Positions 32,192 through 44,824 of a stretch of 64,000 nucleotides of DNA are shown here, piece after piece; within the stretch, counting starts at the first letter, position 1, and each line of letters opens with the position of its first letter. Below the pieces are notes generated by a model that did no database searches, was not told the origin of the DNA, and was given only the letters and a program-made list of their open reading frames with translations. The stretch is taken from NCBI RefSeq assembly GCF_029227915.1, contig NC_079884.1, positions 21,700,001 through 21,764,000 on the forward strand. The letters run 5' to 3'. The translations under genes and the position numbers were made by a program. This DNA comes from Hydractinia symbiolongicarpus. Lineage: Eukaryota; Cnidaria; Hydrozoa; Anthoathecata; Hydractiniidae.

Positions 32192-33493
32192 GTATGCGTT
32201 GTCTATCAAATAGTTGTAATACTTTAATCTAACAGCGTTTGCGAATCTTTTATTCTGCAATAAAACCAGGACTGTACAAAAATATTTAATATGCTCTACT
32301 AAAATTAATCTCATACAGTTTATCTGGATAACAAAAAAAAAATGATTACAAAATTAATACTGTAATATAGCTAGCAAAATGAGAATAAGCAAGTGTTATG
32401 AAGTTCAAAAAAAAAAATATCTTATTGATTAAAAAACTTGATGATAACATAATGATAAACAAAATTATAAAAAGTAAGAAAAAGGGATAACGGATAGAAC
32501 TTCACCAAACACCATCAAAATTTAATAAGAAGACCGTAAGTATAGCTTTCACAAAGTATATACTGCATGCCGTAAAGTTATGATTAAACGCCGCCACCTT
32601 TCTGCTACTGAAAACGCCCCACTTAGTTAATGTTAAAGGGGGCTTTTATTCAAGACAAGACCTTTTTAACAAAAAACCCTCCCCTTAAAAATTGAAGAAT
32701 ATTAAGCGCTTTGGGCGTTCACCCGAAGAAAAGATATATAATTTACAACTACGGAGATAAAAGTAACGAAATTCGTACAGAACCTTCCTAATAAAAGTTT
32801 CGTGATTATTAGTAACATAAACAGCGATGTTCAAACCATTTTAAACCATTTAGTATCTACTTGTGTAAACTTCATTTAAGAGAAGAGAAATTCTGCACAG
32901 TTCTCATTAAATAACATTTTTTGCTTTTGACTCTTAAAGCTTTTCGCTTCCTATAACATCTGTTAAAAAAACATTTGGGTATGTACAGGAGCCCGCACCC
33001 TATTACATAGAAATTCTCACTTTAAACATCTCACAAACAATAGGCATAACACTAGAAAATTATATACCATCAGAAATTAACTGATCTCCAACGCATAAGT
33101 ACGACGGACATTAACGAAATATAAAACAGTGTAATAAGCTAGAATAAGTAGGAGATTTTAACAAAAACGTAAGGAAAATTGTAAGGCTTAATTTCCTCTA
33201 TTATGGGTATGAAATAGCAAGCAAAATTATCAGAAGATAAACATGACCAAGGCTAGATGATTACTTCTTGTAAACACCTAGCTGACGTTCATCAATTGAA
33301 CTAGATAACTTTAAAATCTATATTTATAAAAAAAAATTATTTATGGCGGACACACGAACATAAAATTATAATTGTCTTTGCAGTTCTCTTCTTTTGTAAG
33401 TGCAGATTAGATTAACTTCATATTCGACTTATTGTAAAGAACTTCTCATATTATTTTATCTGAATTATTATCACACTCAACAGAGCCACTTCA

Positions 33494-36400
33494 TTAAATC
33501 TTTTGTACGTACGAAGTTGGAATATAGCCTTCTTCATCGCCGCGTAACACTCTTGTCCATCCACTACCATCATCGTCCTCTACAATGGCGAGCTCCTCAC
33601 CGGAGTACACGCTCATCTCTCCCTCGTTGTTTCCTTATAATTACAAAGACAATACTAATATTTTGATCAAAGTCAACATTTACTACGTAACTGATAACTT
33701 TTTGGAACAGCGATATTAAGCTTATAAGGACTTTTTTATGAACAAAGAATATGTGCAAAAATGGTCGCACAAACATTTAGTCTTAAGATCGTAACAAAAA
33801 CGAAGGAAAATCTCCGGTAACTCGAACTTTTATTATCTCGAACCATTTTCTTGGGTCCCTTGAACATTGTTGAAAGCTACTTACTCTGATAAGTTGAAGG
33901 TCGGAGAACTCAAACATTCGTTAACTTAACACATTTCTTTGTGCCCCTTGAGACTAATTTCCTCACTTTTTACTCGAGAAAAGAAAATCAAAAAAAAAAA
34001 AGTTTTTTGTTATATAATAGATAAGGTTGCCTGTCATGGAAAATTCAATTTGAAGAGAGTTGCATGTCGTTTTATCGTCAAGATTGCACCTTTTCTCGGT
34101 AAATGTTGCCCCCCTCCGCCCCCCCTTGAAAAAATAGCTGTAACTCAAACTATAATAACATTTTAGACTAAATTTGAATTAACGACAGCTTTCGTTTAAC
34201 TCGAAAATTCGTCAAGTTGAACTATTTTCCTCGTTCCTTTAGAGATTCAAGTTACCGAGAGTATATAAATTGCCAGTGGATTATTCACAACAAGTGGATC
34301 ACAAAAAGAATTATTTGATTGAGTTGTTTTACCTGAGAAATCGTACAGGACAGAACACCGTAATTCGTCATCAAATTCGTCATTTGGAAACTCCGGCGAT
34401 TGAGGAGCTTGAAGTCCATCCGGTTTCTCAATAGGCGGTGGGGGAAAATCAGCATTTGAAGTAGGGCGGGAGGATTTTCTGCCCGAATCTCCATCCATTG
34501 CTTCAAGGTAGCACTAAAGGGAAAAAAATTAAAATAAATAAAAGCCATCGATGAAAGCAACATACAAAGCAAACTCCTAAGGAAAAACTGCAGTAGTAGC
34601 AGTAGTACTAGCGCCAAAAGTTTTTTGGTATGTCCTAAAATGAACTTAAGTTATCAAATTCACGTGATTTCGTGATGCGCTAAATATAAGGACAATATAG
34701 AATGTCTAGAACGATTGACGAAAGTTTAGGAAAGGCCTCATGAAAATTTTTAAGACCCAATCGACTTTTTCAGGTGCTTAAATCTCTTAGTCCCTACACT
34801 AGCCCCTACTTTAGAACCACAAACAGTTCTTTGTTGATAAAGCTTGCATGTTATTTTGATAAGCATTATACTTATAAGCATACTCAGGCCTAAATAGGAG
34901 AATTTTTTAAGCATATGCTAAACATATATTGCTCAGTCTTGCCGAGTCCTTCTGATATGTAATTTCTCTGATCTTATGGGTATTTTAACTACACAAAGTT
35001 TAATTACCACCACATTGTTTACCTTGATCTTGTGTATTATGCTCTTAGTTTTTAGGTGTTCTTTTAAGGAGAAAAACATAACCGTTCAATCCTACCCATA
35101 CAGCTCAGAAGGTAACAATTTAACTTTCTCCAATAAGCCTAATTGCATTTTTCACAAAGGTTATCCCAGCTTAATCTTATGGTTAAAAAAAAACATGTAC
35201 TTTATATTGGTGCAGTAAGCCCTTTACTCGTTCAGCATCCTTTTCATTTGCATCTATTTGTCCCTGGATGGAAGCCATGTCTCCACCAAATTGTTTACTC
35301 GTATCAGCTATTTTCAGCATACCAGCTCTATAAAAAAATCTTGACAATTCATGACAACACGGTGCAAAGAAAAAGTTGAGACCCTTATTCTGATAATGTT
35401 TTAGTTCATGGTTCGCCTGATTTTTTATTGTAACGATGTTGAAATCTTCAATGTTGTTAAAAGTTCCAAAAATCATAACTTGGTCATTTTAATTCAGCTG
35501 TAAGTGGTAACACATTACGTTAACCTTACAATATCAATTTTTATCAACTTGTATAACATAATCTAGACAATCCATTCAAATTCATAACATTTTCACAACT
35601 TTTTCTTAGCGACAAATTTGAGGAGAATTTTAAAGATGACAGTGTTTTCAGAATTTTTTTTACTTTTTCTAAAGAAATTAAGAATGCTTGAGATTTTAAA
35701 CGTAACGGCATTAGTAAATAACAGATTATTGATGTAACATGTAACACATGTAGCATTTCCACATATTTTGAAAGAACGTGATAAACCTTAAATTGGTTTG
35801 AGGTAAAAGTTGTTAAAAAATCTACTTTTGAGGGTGTTGGAAACGTTTAAGTAGACGTTCTAAAGCTGAGGGGAATAGAGGAGTCGTGACATCCCTGATA
35901 ATCTTTAGCATTAAAATATTCTAGTCAAAATATTCGGTGATAAAAATAGAAATAACTTTTACTTTTAGCGGTGGAGTGTCTTAGGAAACGAATCAGATTC
36001 TTCTGTTTTACCTGAAACCCTTTCACTAGGAGAACGCCAATGATCTTTTTAAAGTTTAACAAAAATGGTCACCTTTGCTTTTCAAGCTGGTTGAGTTGGT
36101 CTTCTAGTGAAGCTATGGTTTTGTTGAACTTTTTTTTCCTCTGAGCAGGAGGTAGATCAGAATAGTCGTTCGCATAAGTTTCATTGTTTAGTTGTTCCTT
36201 CTAAAAGGCAGAAGTTGAAGGGTTGCAATCAAAACACTGGCATATTTATGCCCCCCCCCCCCTCACCCTTTAATATAGCAAGACACTTAAACATTTTGAT
36301 TTAAAGTCATGACAGACCCAGTTGCCCAATACTGTCATCTAAAGTATGACATTTCCTACCTTTTTATTGCTCATACCAAACTTGTTTGGCTTGGTGCCTC

Positions 36401-39400
36401 TGGGTTTTAACTTCGACACAGGTGATGGAGCCGCTAACGAATTACTGGGCTTTCCCCACTCTTCCAGTTGTAAATTGCCAGGTGGGCTCTCACCAGTCTT
36501 GTGACGGTCAATCAGAGTAAGAGAATCCTATAAAACAAAATGATTCTAGTCATTAACTAACATGTGTATCATAATATCATAATGCCTTTACCATAGATTG
36601 GAACTGGATAATATATCTACCCTGCAACTGATCCAAGAGCAAATGCAAAAATTTATATGCTGATTATAACACTAAAGCTAAACAAGATTAAGGAAACTTA
36701 GGCTTGTATTGTATGCCGTGAGACTATCATATTACCTTATTTGGACCACACGATTCACCAGCAGCAACCATGCCTTCAAAACATTTCAATACTATGGGAT
36801 TAACTTTCTGTTGAATTTGCGCGAACTGACAAAAGAAGCCAGCAAGCTTGTTGATTCTACTTTCTTCTGGACTCTGTAAACCTTTCTAAGACAAAACAAC
36901 GAAACAAAGGTGCATAACCCAGCATTAAGTATTTGATCAGCACTCCACCGTTGCATGTAAATATTGATATAGAAAAACACAAGCATGAAAAAAAAAGGCA
37001 ACAGGTTTTTGCACTTACATTAATTGTGTCAGGTAAATCTGCCTGGTAATAAAGAGTTTGTGTTTTGTTGAAGCTGTCTAACGCCAGCTTATAATCTTCT
37101 TTTGCTTTGTCTGCAACATGTCCTTTTTCCTGTGATGTCTTTTGATACTAGAAAAATGTCAGCAATTGATTGTATTTAAGTGCTATAGTTTTAAATTAGC
37201 TCCAGAATTCCTTATTATGCCTTCAGCTGAACTTCAAAACAAATAACTTCTTTAAAGTCATTATCGAACTGCTCAAGGTTGTAATATTCTTGCAGCTTAA
37301 CAGAACAAAAAAAAAACGTTGATAATGAGAAAGAAAGTTAAAGCTGGACTACTATGATTTTGCTTTGGAGAAAAAGTGCTTCACATTATTCATGTAAAGT
37401 TTTGTAAAGTGTAAGGTGAACCCTATAACCATTTCTATGTTGCACAACATTTTTTGTAAATTATCATAGGTCGTTACTGTTTACAAATGATGCATGCACC
37501 ACTACGAAAAGCTTAAAAAAATGACGTAAAAAAAAGGCGTAAAGTACTGTTTTCTTCGGCAATTCTTAAACTAACCTCAAGAATAGTACAGAATAAGGAA
37601 AAAAAATCTATTGCATAAGGCAAATAAGATGATTTGGAGTAACTTCTAATATTTTAGTTTCTCAAGCTGATATTGTAATGATAAAATACATAAAATACCT
37701 TGAGAATCTGTGCCTTGGTTATATCCAATGCTTGTGTAGCTGTATCGTATACTTTTAACGCTGTGTTTGCTTCTTCACTAGCTTTGTCATATTTATTTTT
37801 TGCCTAATAAAATCAATGCTTGAAGTAGTATTTATTTTGACTTTATGCCATTCTCCTATGGTGGTTGCTTCTTTTCTTATACAGTTTAATGAATCATAAA
37901 TGGGTTTGGGGAAAAACAAACCTGCCTGTGCTTAGTTTGGTACATAAACAATTATGCATGGTTTGTCAAACCAATTACCAGCCATTATTTTTACTTTCGC
38001 TTTAAGTTTTGCTAATTACACAGGATATTATTTTTTATACAATGTATTTAAGAGTTTAAGAAGGTATGGAATGACTTGCTCATACACTATGTCCTTACAT
38101 GATGCTGTAACAAAATAATGCTAATTACTTTTTTAATTTTTGGCAGTGCCAGTTTAACTACAACCAATATGCAGTAGTAGGTGTATAAGGTGTCATACCT
38201 ACCACCCACCCAGAAATACTTCATTCTGAGAAAAAAAAAACTTTTCTTCTAACAGGATGTAAATTGTTCCTCATTATGAAGAGCTGCTATTTTTTATGGA
38301 GTTTGAGTCTTAAAGATATTTTCTTACAATGCAATGATGCCACGTACCAAAATAGGACCAAATTTTTTTGTAATACACTATCTTTTTCACCTAAGCGAAA
38401 GCCTGCCAACCTTGTTATGAGAGTCAAATCAAATTACTTACCACTTGTAATGCTTTGTTTAGTTGTTCAAGATGATTTTTATGTTCATTAAGAGTTTGTA
38501 AAGCCTAAAGAACAGATTAAATTACCTTAAATGAAATAAATTTTGAATGAACTTAACTTTTGTGGACACCATGTTCACTGTATTACCTTGAATTAAATTT
38601 TATTGATGACACAGCCTTAGTACATTTCATATGGAATAATTTTCGGGAATTTTTCATTTTATTTTTTTAGGTAATTTTTCGCAAAGTTTTTTTCAGAGGG
38701 TATAACATGTCAAAAAATGCAAATAACCAATATACAAAAGTAGATGCAGAGCATTTTCCACATACAAAGAAATTGCTAACGGCATTGTCATCATTGATAT
38801 CTAGTTTATTTTCATATTCAAAAGAGTTGTTACTCATATTTTGCATGGTTTTAAAATTGCAGAAGTCCTTAATTTAAATATTTTGTGTTGGCTTTTTTAA
38901 AATTTTTGATTCGTTTCACTTTTTCAAACTTTTTTTAACTCAAAATTATGTGTTTGGGGCATAATTTAGAGCAAAGTTTGTTTTGAAATGGAAAACTATC
39001 ACATTTAGACGAACAAGTAGGCTTCAGCATAGTTTTGCAAAAGAGATTTAAAATGTAATGGATAATACACTAAAAACTTTTAAGGAAATGAATCCTATTA
39101 AATTTCACTTTCTAAAGACAAATTATACTTAAGAGAAGTGCTAAAAAAATTCACTCATAACTTCTAAAATTTAAAGAACCATAAAAGGAGCAAATTAGTA
39201 ATATAAGATAATGTCAACTTTCCAGTTTAAAAAATCAATCAATTTCACTGCTGTAAAGTTCACTGTTTCATGACTTTAAATACCTTATAAAAAAACCCAG
39301 TCTTTTTTATACAAAATGCATGATAAAATATGACAATATTGAGAAAGAAGTTCACAAGACTCTATTATGCTTTGCTCTAAATTTAAAAATGTTGGAAACA

Positions 39401-40488
39401 AGGAGCTGTACTAACCTTTCTCCTCTCTACTTTTGATTCTGATGATAATTTTTGCATCTCTTTTAAAATTTGATTATGGACTTCTTCGGAAATGACTTCC
39501 CTTTGTCCAGCAAAATCATCTGTTTCTTGAAGTAACTTTTTAAATGCATGCTGATAAGTATACCTTAAACAGAAGTATATGTTGCAATTTTTTTGCAGAT
39601 GTAAAAAAAATGAAATTCGAAAAAATTTGAAGGTACGATAAACAGCTACATGAGCACAAAGCTTTAGACACGTGACTTATGGGGTGACTCGTAGAAATAA
39701 GGGTGTTTTTCAACGCCAAATACATATTCAATAAACAAACAACTATTAAAAACAAAAGCTTTTAATTCATTGTTGTTTGGTTTGACAGAGGTTTTACATT
39801 AGATTAGGGGGTCATAAAAAACATTTTCTGACCAACCTTTGCAGTTTCTCACTGACCACAAAAAATTTGGGTTAAACAGTCTTTTTAAAAATAAATGTAT
39901 GGACTGAAATTATTTTTCCATAAAATAAAGTATATATAGCTAACAAAAGAACAGAGTATCGCACAAAGGAGCTTTCTAAGCATCTACCATCTTTATTTAT
40001 ACATATCAATACTGTATGTATTTAAGCTGACATATTACAAGTTATATAGTAAAGATATCGCTGATGCTTGACAAAGACATACTTTTTAACACATATTGTA
40101 ATTTAGAATGTCCTGATACATGAACTGGTTTAGGAAAAGTCATTTTTGACAAACAACTGTACTCAATACATCAGGAATAAGAACAACATAAAGTGTGTAT
40201 GCCCTGGACATGCAAACAACAAAAAAAAACAGTAGAAGACAGTGAAGCAATGCTCATCAGAAGGCCACAGTAGACAGTATTGATATTTTTTTGTCTAACA
40301 AAAAAGAAAAAAAATAATCTAACAACGAAAGGACAATGCAGCAAAATTACGGAAAAAGGAAAACTAACAAAAAGAGTGGCCTTAACTTTTTATATATTTA
40401 TGTGGACTAGTTAGGTGCACATCAAGTTAGTTTATTTTACTTTTCTAAATAATCAATAAAAATAATCACGAAATATTCTGCATTTATC

Positions 40489-40522
<34 letters not shown>

Positions 40523-41551
40523 GTTAAAAACAAAGATTCGAACAGCATTTTCTGCAAGGCAATAACTCTATAAGTACATTTGAAACAACGTTTATAAAAT
40601 CTAGTCATAATTCTTTTATTTTAACTGTGTTGAAATCGCTTAGTAATTAATTTTTTCTTTTAAATATATACTTAATTTCACTGGCATTTTGTTAGCTAAG
40701 AAAAACTTTAAAAACATAAACAAACTAATTTCAAAAAATTGTTTAAAAATGGAATTTTTATTTCATCAAGGCATATTTAACTGCTCATAGCATAAACCAT
40801 GTGCTTACATTATACTGGACAAGAATTTCTGCCAAAACTTTCCAGACAAATGCTAAAAACGACTGGTTATGTCCAGTGATAGATTCTTATGCCCATTGCT
40901 GTGATATACGGAATTGACATACAAAACAAAAAGATTGCTTACGGTAAATCATCCTCTTCCTTCTTTTTGAATTGATATTGTTTAACAAGCTTCCTGCAGA
41001 AACACAAGAACGTAACTGAACATATTTTTTACATTTTCATTGACCTTAGTTGTCCTCGAAAATGTCTTACTTCCTGCCATTTAATTGAAAGTTCTCAATG
41101 AAGACGGTTATGTGGTTGTATTTAGGATTTGCATCAGATAACTTAGGTTTTAAAAAAGGTTTGGGTTTTGACTTTCCGCATTCCTGCAGAGCAGACAGAA
41201 AATGTTTTTGAGGGTGCAATATAAAACCATCTCTAGTTTACGTAAAAAAACATACCTCATTGATTTTGCATATTCTTGTTCAACACGTATTCTTTCTTTC
41301 ATAAATCTGGCACAATTATCCAAAAATTCTATTCCATTATGAGTATGTTTTTCAATAATATCACGTTGATCCTATGAAACAATAAAAACAATACAAATAA
41401 GCAAAATACTAACATGTCATGAAGGTAAAACAAATGACTACAACTTCTATAAATCCTTATGAAATAGAGGAAAACTTAGACCTTGCAAGAAGAATAAAGC
41501 ATTGTTCTAATGTAAATCACTTACCCATAAATCAAAGCCCCACGTACTCAT
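33494..41551 (-). CDS. FNBP1: CIP4/FBP17/TOCA-family F-BAR-HR1-SH3 protein, complete, 13 exons
   Basis: Exons (minus): 41551-41525, 41371-41256, 40993-40943, 39563-39416, 38504-38442, 37803-37699, 37147-37019, 36885-36736, 36527-36360, 36200-36073, 35327-35201, 34513-34333, 33633-33494; all introns GT-AG, phases close, 1533 nt, 510 aa. The 9-codon first exon encodes MSTWGFDLW, then [17 protein letters not shown] and [15 protein letters not shown], the start of the F-BAR domain (1 to about 263). HR1, which binds GTP-Cdc42, is at about 325-402 ([18 protein letters not shown]). A Pro-rich acidic linker ([11 protein letters not shown]) and a C-terminal SH3 (about 455-510; [29 protein letters not shown]) follow. 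Vertebrate relatives bend membrane and recruit N-WASP/dynamin in endocytosis and filopodia. It is one invertebrate co-orthologue of FNBP1, FNBP1L and TRIP10, so the symbol is a family label. Confidence 0.92.
36251..36262 (+). repeat. 12-nt poly(C) tract
   Basis: Intronic run in the F-BAR gene. Confidence 0.9.
40489..40516 (+). repeat. 28-nt poly(A) tract
   Basis: Uninterrupted A run in intron 3 of the F-BAR gene. It could be the tail of a short retroposed fragment, but no element body was recognised. Confidence 0.9.
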
Positions 41552-42335
41552 CTTTAGTAGGTTGTAGTCATCAAAAATGTAATTTTACTCATAAATTTTT
41601 AATAAATATGTAGTTTTATACCATTGCTACTGTAAAACAGAAAATTAAAAACAAGCAAACAAAAAATATATGTATATATATATATAAAAAAATAATCTAA
41701 GACAAAGTTTGATAAATTTACAAATCTATGAAATAGAACTATCTGTTTTTAGTTCTTAATCACATCTTTGATGATTGATTTTTACGATTATGACTATGTA
41801 CCAAAATAAAAAAAGTGCCTGTATCCTCTTTGTTTTGGCATAACTTTTATTTGGCATGTAATCAAATACTAAAATTTTGTGACTTTCCCAATTTTCATTG
41901 GGGTTATGGCTTTGTAAGATGTTATACTGGTTATATAATTAGTTATTGCATATATGTTCATGACACTAAAGTTTTTAAAGATATGTTTATGAGGGCTTAA
42001 AATACAACTCTATTTCGGTTGAGTCTTTTTAGACTCGCGTAAAAATAATCCTTTTGTCAGTAACATGAGTCTAATTTTTTATTGTTATTGTTTTACAGAC
42101 GTAAATAAAACATAGTTAAAATAATAAAATCTCAAAGTTTTTTTATATAAACCCCGTACTTTCACACGCAAAAATACAGCATTTAAGCTAAAGAAGTTTA
42201 GTTTAAAGAATAACTAGAACATTCAGTAAATAGAGTGAGTAAATAAAAAATGCACAATAAAATATCCTTGGAAAAATCTAATTAGCTAAGCTTCATTCTA
42301 AACTTATTGCAAAAGTTGGACTCGCATTTCAAGTT

Positions 42336-42362
42336 CTGTATGGATCCTTGGGATCCATACAG
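42336..42362. repeat. Perfect 12-bp-stem hairpin
   Basis: CTGTATGGATCC, loop TTG, GGATCCATACAG. Confidence 0.95.
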
Positions 42363-42595
42363 GACTTTGGCGACCAGATTTGACAGTAATATCAATTCAG
42401 GAAAATGGCATGATTTCTGATGTCACCTGGAATATCTATTAATGCCATATTCTAAACATGTACCACATTTCATAAAAAAACATCAATATTTCCAGCAAGA
42501 TGGACCTTTTCACCTTTAGGCCAGTTTTGATCCTAATGTCATTAAACTCGATTTCACGAAGTTTTTTTCTATTCAGTGAATGAATCTACTAAGGA

Positions 42596-42950
42596 TTAAA
42601 GAGGCTACGAGCCGGTTAAAATGCTCACATTCTGTATATCCTGCGCACATATTAAAAATTCTTCAAATGCGTTTCACGCAATGAACAGATTAGCACACTT
42701 TGCTCGCTGGTTCATTATTTTTCTTCGAAATATAGTATATTACAAAGAAATATTTCAGCAATACTTATCCGAGATGAACACATGACCAAGGCTGGAGAAG
42801 ATAAAAATTCTAGATATATCTATATGTTCAATCTGTCAATTACATACATGCCGGAAAAATAGTAATTTTTGTTTTTCGCCGCCATCAGCTTAACTTTCGT
42901 GTAAGTCACAAAGTCGAAAACCGCCAGCCGTTCCGTAGCCCCTATAAATG
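42596..42950. mobile_element. MITE-like element, TAAAGAGGCTACG ends
   Basis: Left end ATTAAAGAGGCTACGAGCCG is inverted at the right end (GGCTACGGAACGGCTGGCGG on the minus strand). The right block is shared with 31069-31130. No coding frame. Confidence 0.5.
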
Positions 42951-43006
42951 GAACCCCAGGTATAAAATGATGTTGAACTTTTATAGACTTTTATACCTAG
43001 GGTTCC
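42950..43006. repeat. 18-bp inverted repeat
   Basis: GGAACCCCAGGTATAAAA and TTTTATACCTAGGGTTCC, about 20 nt apart, with one mismatch. Confidence 0.8.
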
Positions 43007-43101
43007 CTTTAAGTTAATTTCTGGTCAAAGGGATTTCATGAAAAATTAAGGATAATATTCAGGCCTTTTCAGGAGAGGCATGCAATAGCACGTGCACACC
43101 T

Positions 43102-43126
43102 TCGCACACACACACACACACACAAA
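43102..43126 (+). repeat. (CA)n microsatellite
   Basis: About 11 CA units with a GCA interruption at the start. Confidence 0.9.
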
Positions 43127-44824
43127 ATGTGCTATTGATAGCACCTGCAAAATGACAAATTTTATAAAAAGTTAACTAGTGCAGCACATCCAAAAGCACA
43201 CCTAATATACATAATATCAAAATTTTCCTGACAAGGCTTGGATATTAAGAATTCTTGGGGAAATGTAACTATAAATTTGGCAGAGAGGCTAATAGATTTC
43301 CATAATTTGGCTTCCTAATTTGACGATTAAAAACACCAGAGCCTAAACAAAATATAGATGTAGAAAAATTATTTTCAGGAGTTTTTCCTATTTTTGCAAC
43401 TCCTGGAGCAGCGGTAAGTCAAAGTAATTTGTTACTTCCCCAATATTGTTTTTTTTTAAATGTGCTGAAAAACTCTGTTAAATTTATTTCTACAGTTGCT
43501 TATAAATTTGGTATGGTTTCTTATTAAAAGTAATATGTGCATTATTCTTGAAATTCATTTATAAAATTGGTTAATTTGCACTGTTCTGCTTTAATACACA
43601 CAACTTCAATTTCATCTATCTATTTATCTACAAAAAGTGCTAAAAAGAGGTTATTTTGTATATTTATCACCTATCCTGGCACATTTTTGTATACTTTTGG
43701 CACACTACTATTAAATCCCGAACCCCTGGATGTTATAATTCAAGAATTTCCGAATCTTCTTGAATTGGATGTTTTAGAACTTCAAAAAAAATTTCCACAG
43801 AACAAAATATAAGAGCCTGAAAATGATGCTGAGACATAAACAAATCTCTCTAAAGAGCCTATACATTCTAGCACTTTTTGTAGACTTTGCTACTGAGAAC
43901 AGAAGATTCAAAGTCCAACTTACCCCCATCGTGATAAAAAATTTAAAATCCTAATTCTAAAGTTGCGTATTCTGAAGTGCGACAGAATAAACAAAAATGA
44001 TCTGGATGTAAACTTTGAAGACTTGCTAACTTATGTAAAAATCTTTGACATAGATTTTCACTAACGAAAAATATTCTTTGACTGCTTAGCTAAACCTAAC
44101 TTTTGTTTCACTACACCCTGTAAGTTGCCTAGCTAGTTATATCCTCATCATTAGACCAAAAAAGTACAAGTTGATTCCTTGTTTAGTAGTATCTTTTGGC
44201 TATTAACTTAATGCCAAAAAATAAAAAATAAAAAAGAAGAGCTAATATTTCATGGACATGATCAAGTCAGACGGAAAGTGAAAACCCAGCCAGCTTAAGT
44301 GTAAAAACAATAAAAATATTTAACTAGCTACACTAGCTAGAGAATATACATTGGATTGGCATTGAAATGTAAGGGGTTTTAGGGTTACATAACTCGGATC
44401 GAAGCGCAAAGCCTTCAACAGTTTAATTTAGTAATTTCAATTTTACATAAATATTATTTCTGTATAACGAGAATATACAGTCAAGTAATAGATTAGAGCA
44501 GTAGCCATGGCTGTTCACTATCTATACCATGCCCATGCAGACTAGAGCTTGCCTTCCTTCCGTGGATTTCTCCACTTTTGGTAAAGCAGTATCATGTTAT
44601 ACTATAAAACTTCATATCAAAATTTTGTCTACATTCGAGTAATCCCGTTTGATAGCCAGCGAAGAATAGTCGAAGCAAGTTGTTTCTGGTACCCAGTCTT
44701 TCCGACTGATTGAGTGGAAGCTTCGTACATGTGTGCGCGAGATTCACAAGCTAGCTAAAACAAAGTTAGAAAATTTTAGTTATAAAATTCAAGCTACAGA
44801 AAACTTTCTCAAATACAAGCTATT

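Larger units (their letters stand above)
18400..33400. other. 15-kb gene desert rich in repeats
   Basis: No host exon was recognised on either strand between the GPCR and the F-BAR gene. What is visible is listed separately: tRNA-like sequence, MITE copies, Helitron copies, a Tigger remnant, a minisatellite and simple repeats. The remainder is AT-rich DNA in which I see no structure. Confidence 0.5.
41552..44824. other. 3.3-kb divergent intergenic region
   Basis: Lies between the start codons of the F-BAR gene (minus) and the FUBP gene (plus) and must hold both promoters and 5' UTRs. No TATA box stands out by eye. It also contains a perfect hairpin (42336-42362), a MITE-like repeat (42596-42950), an inverted repeat (42950-43006) and a CA microsatellite. 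Confidence 0.6.
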
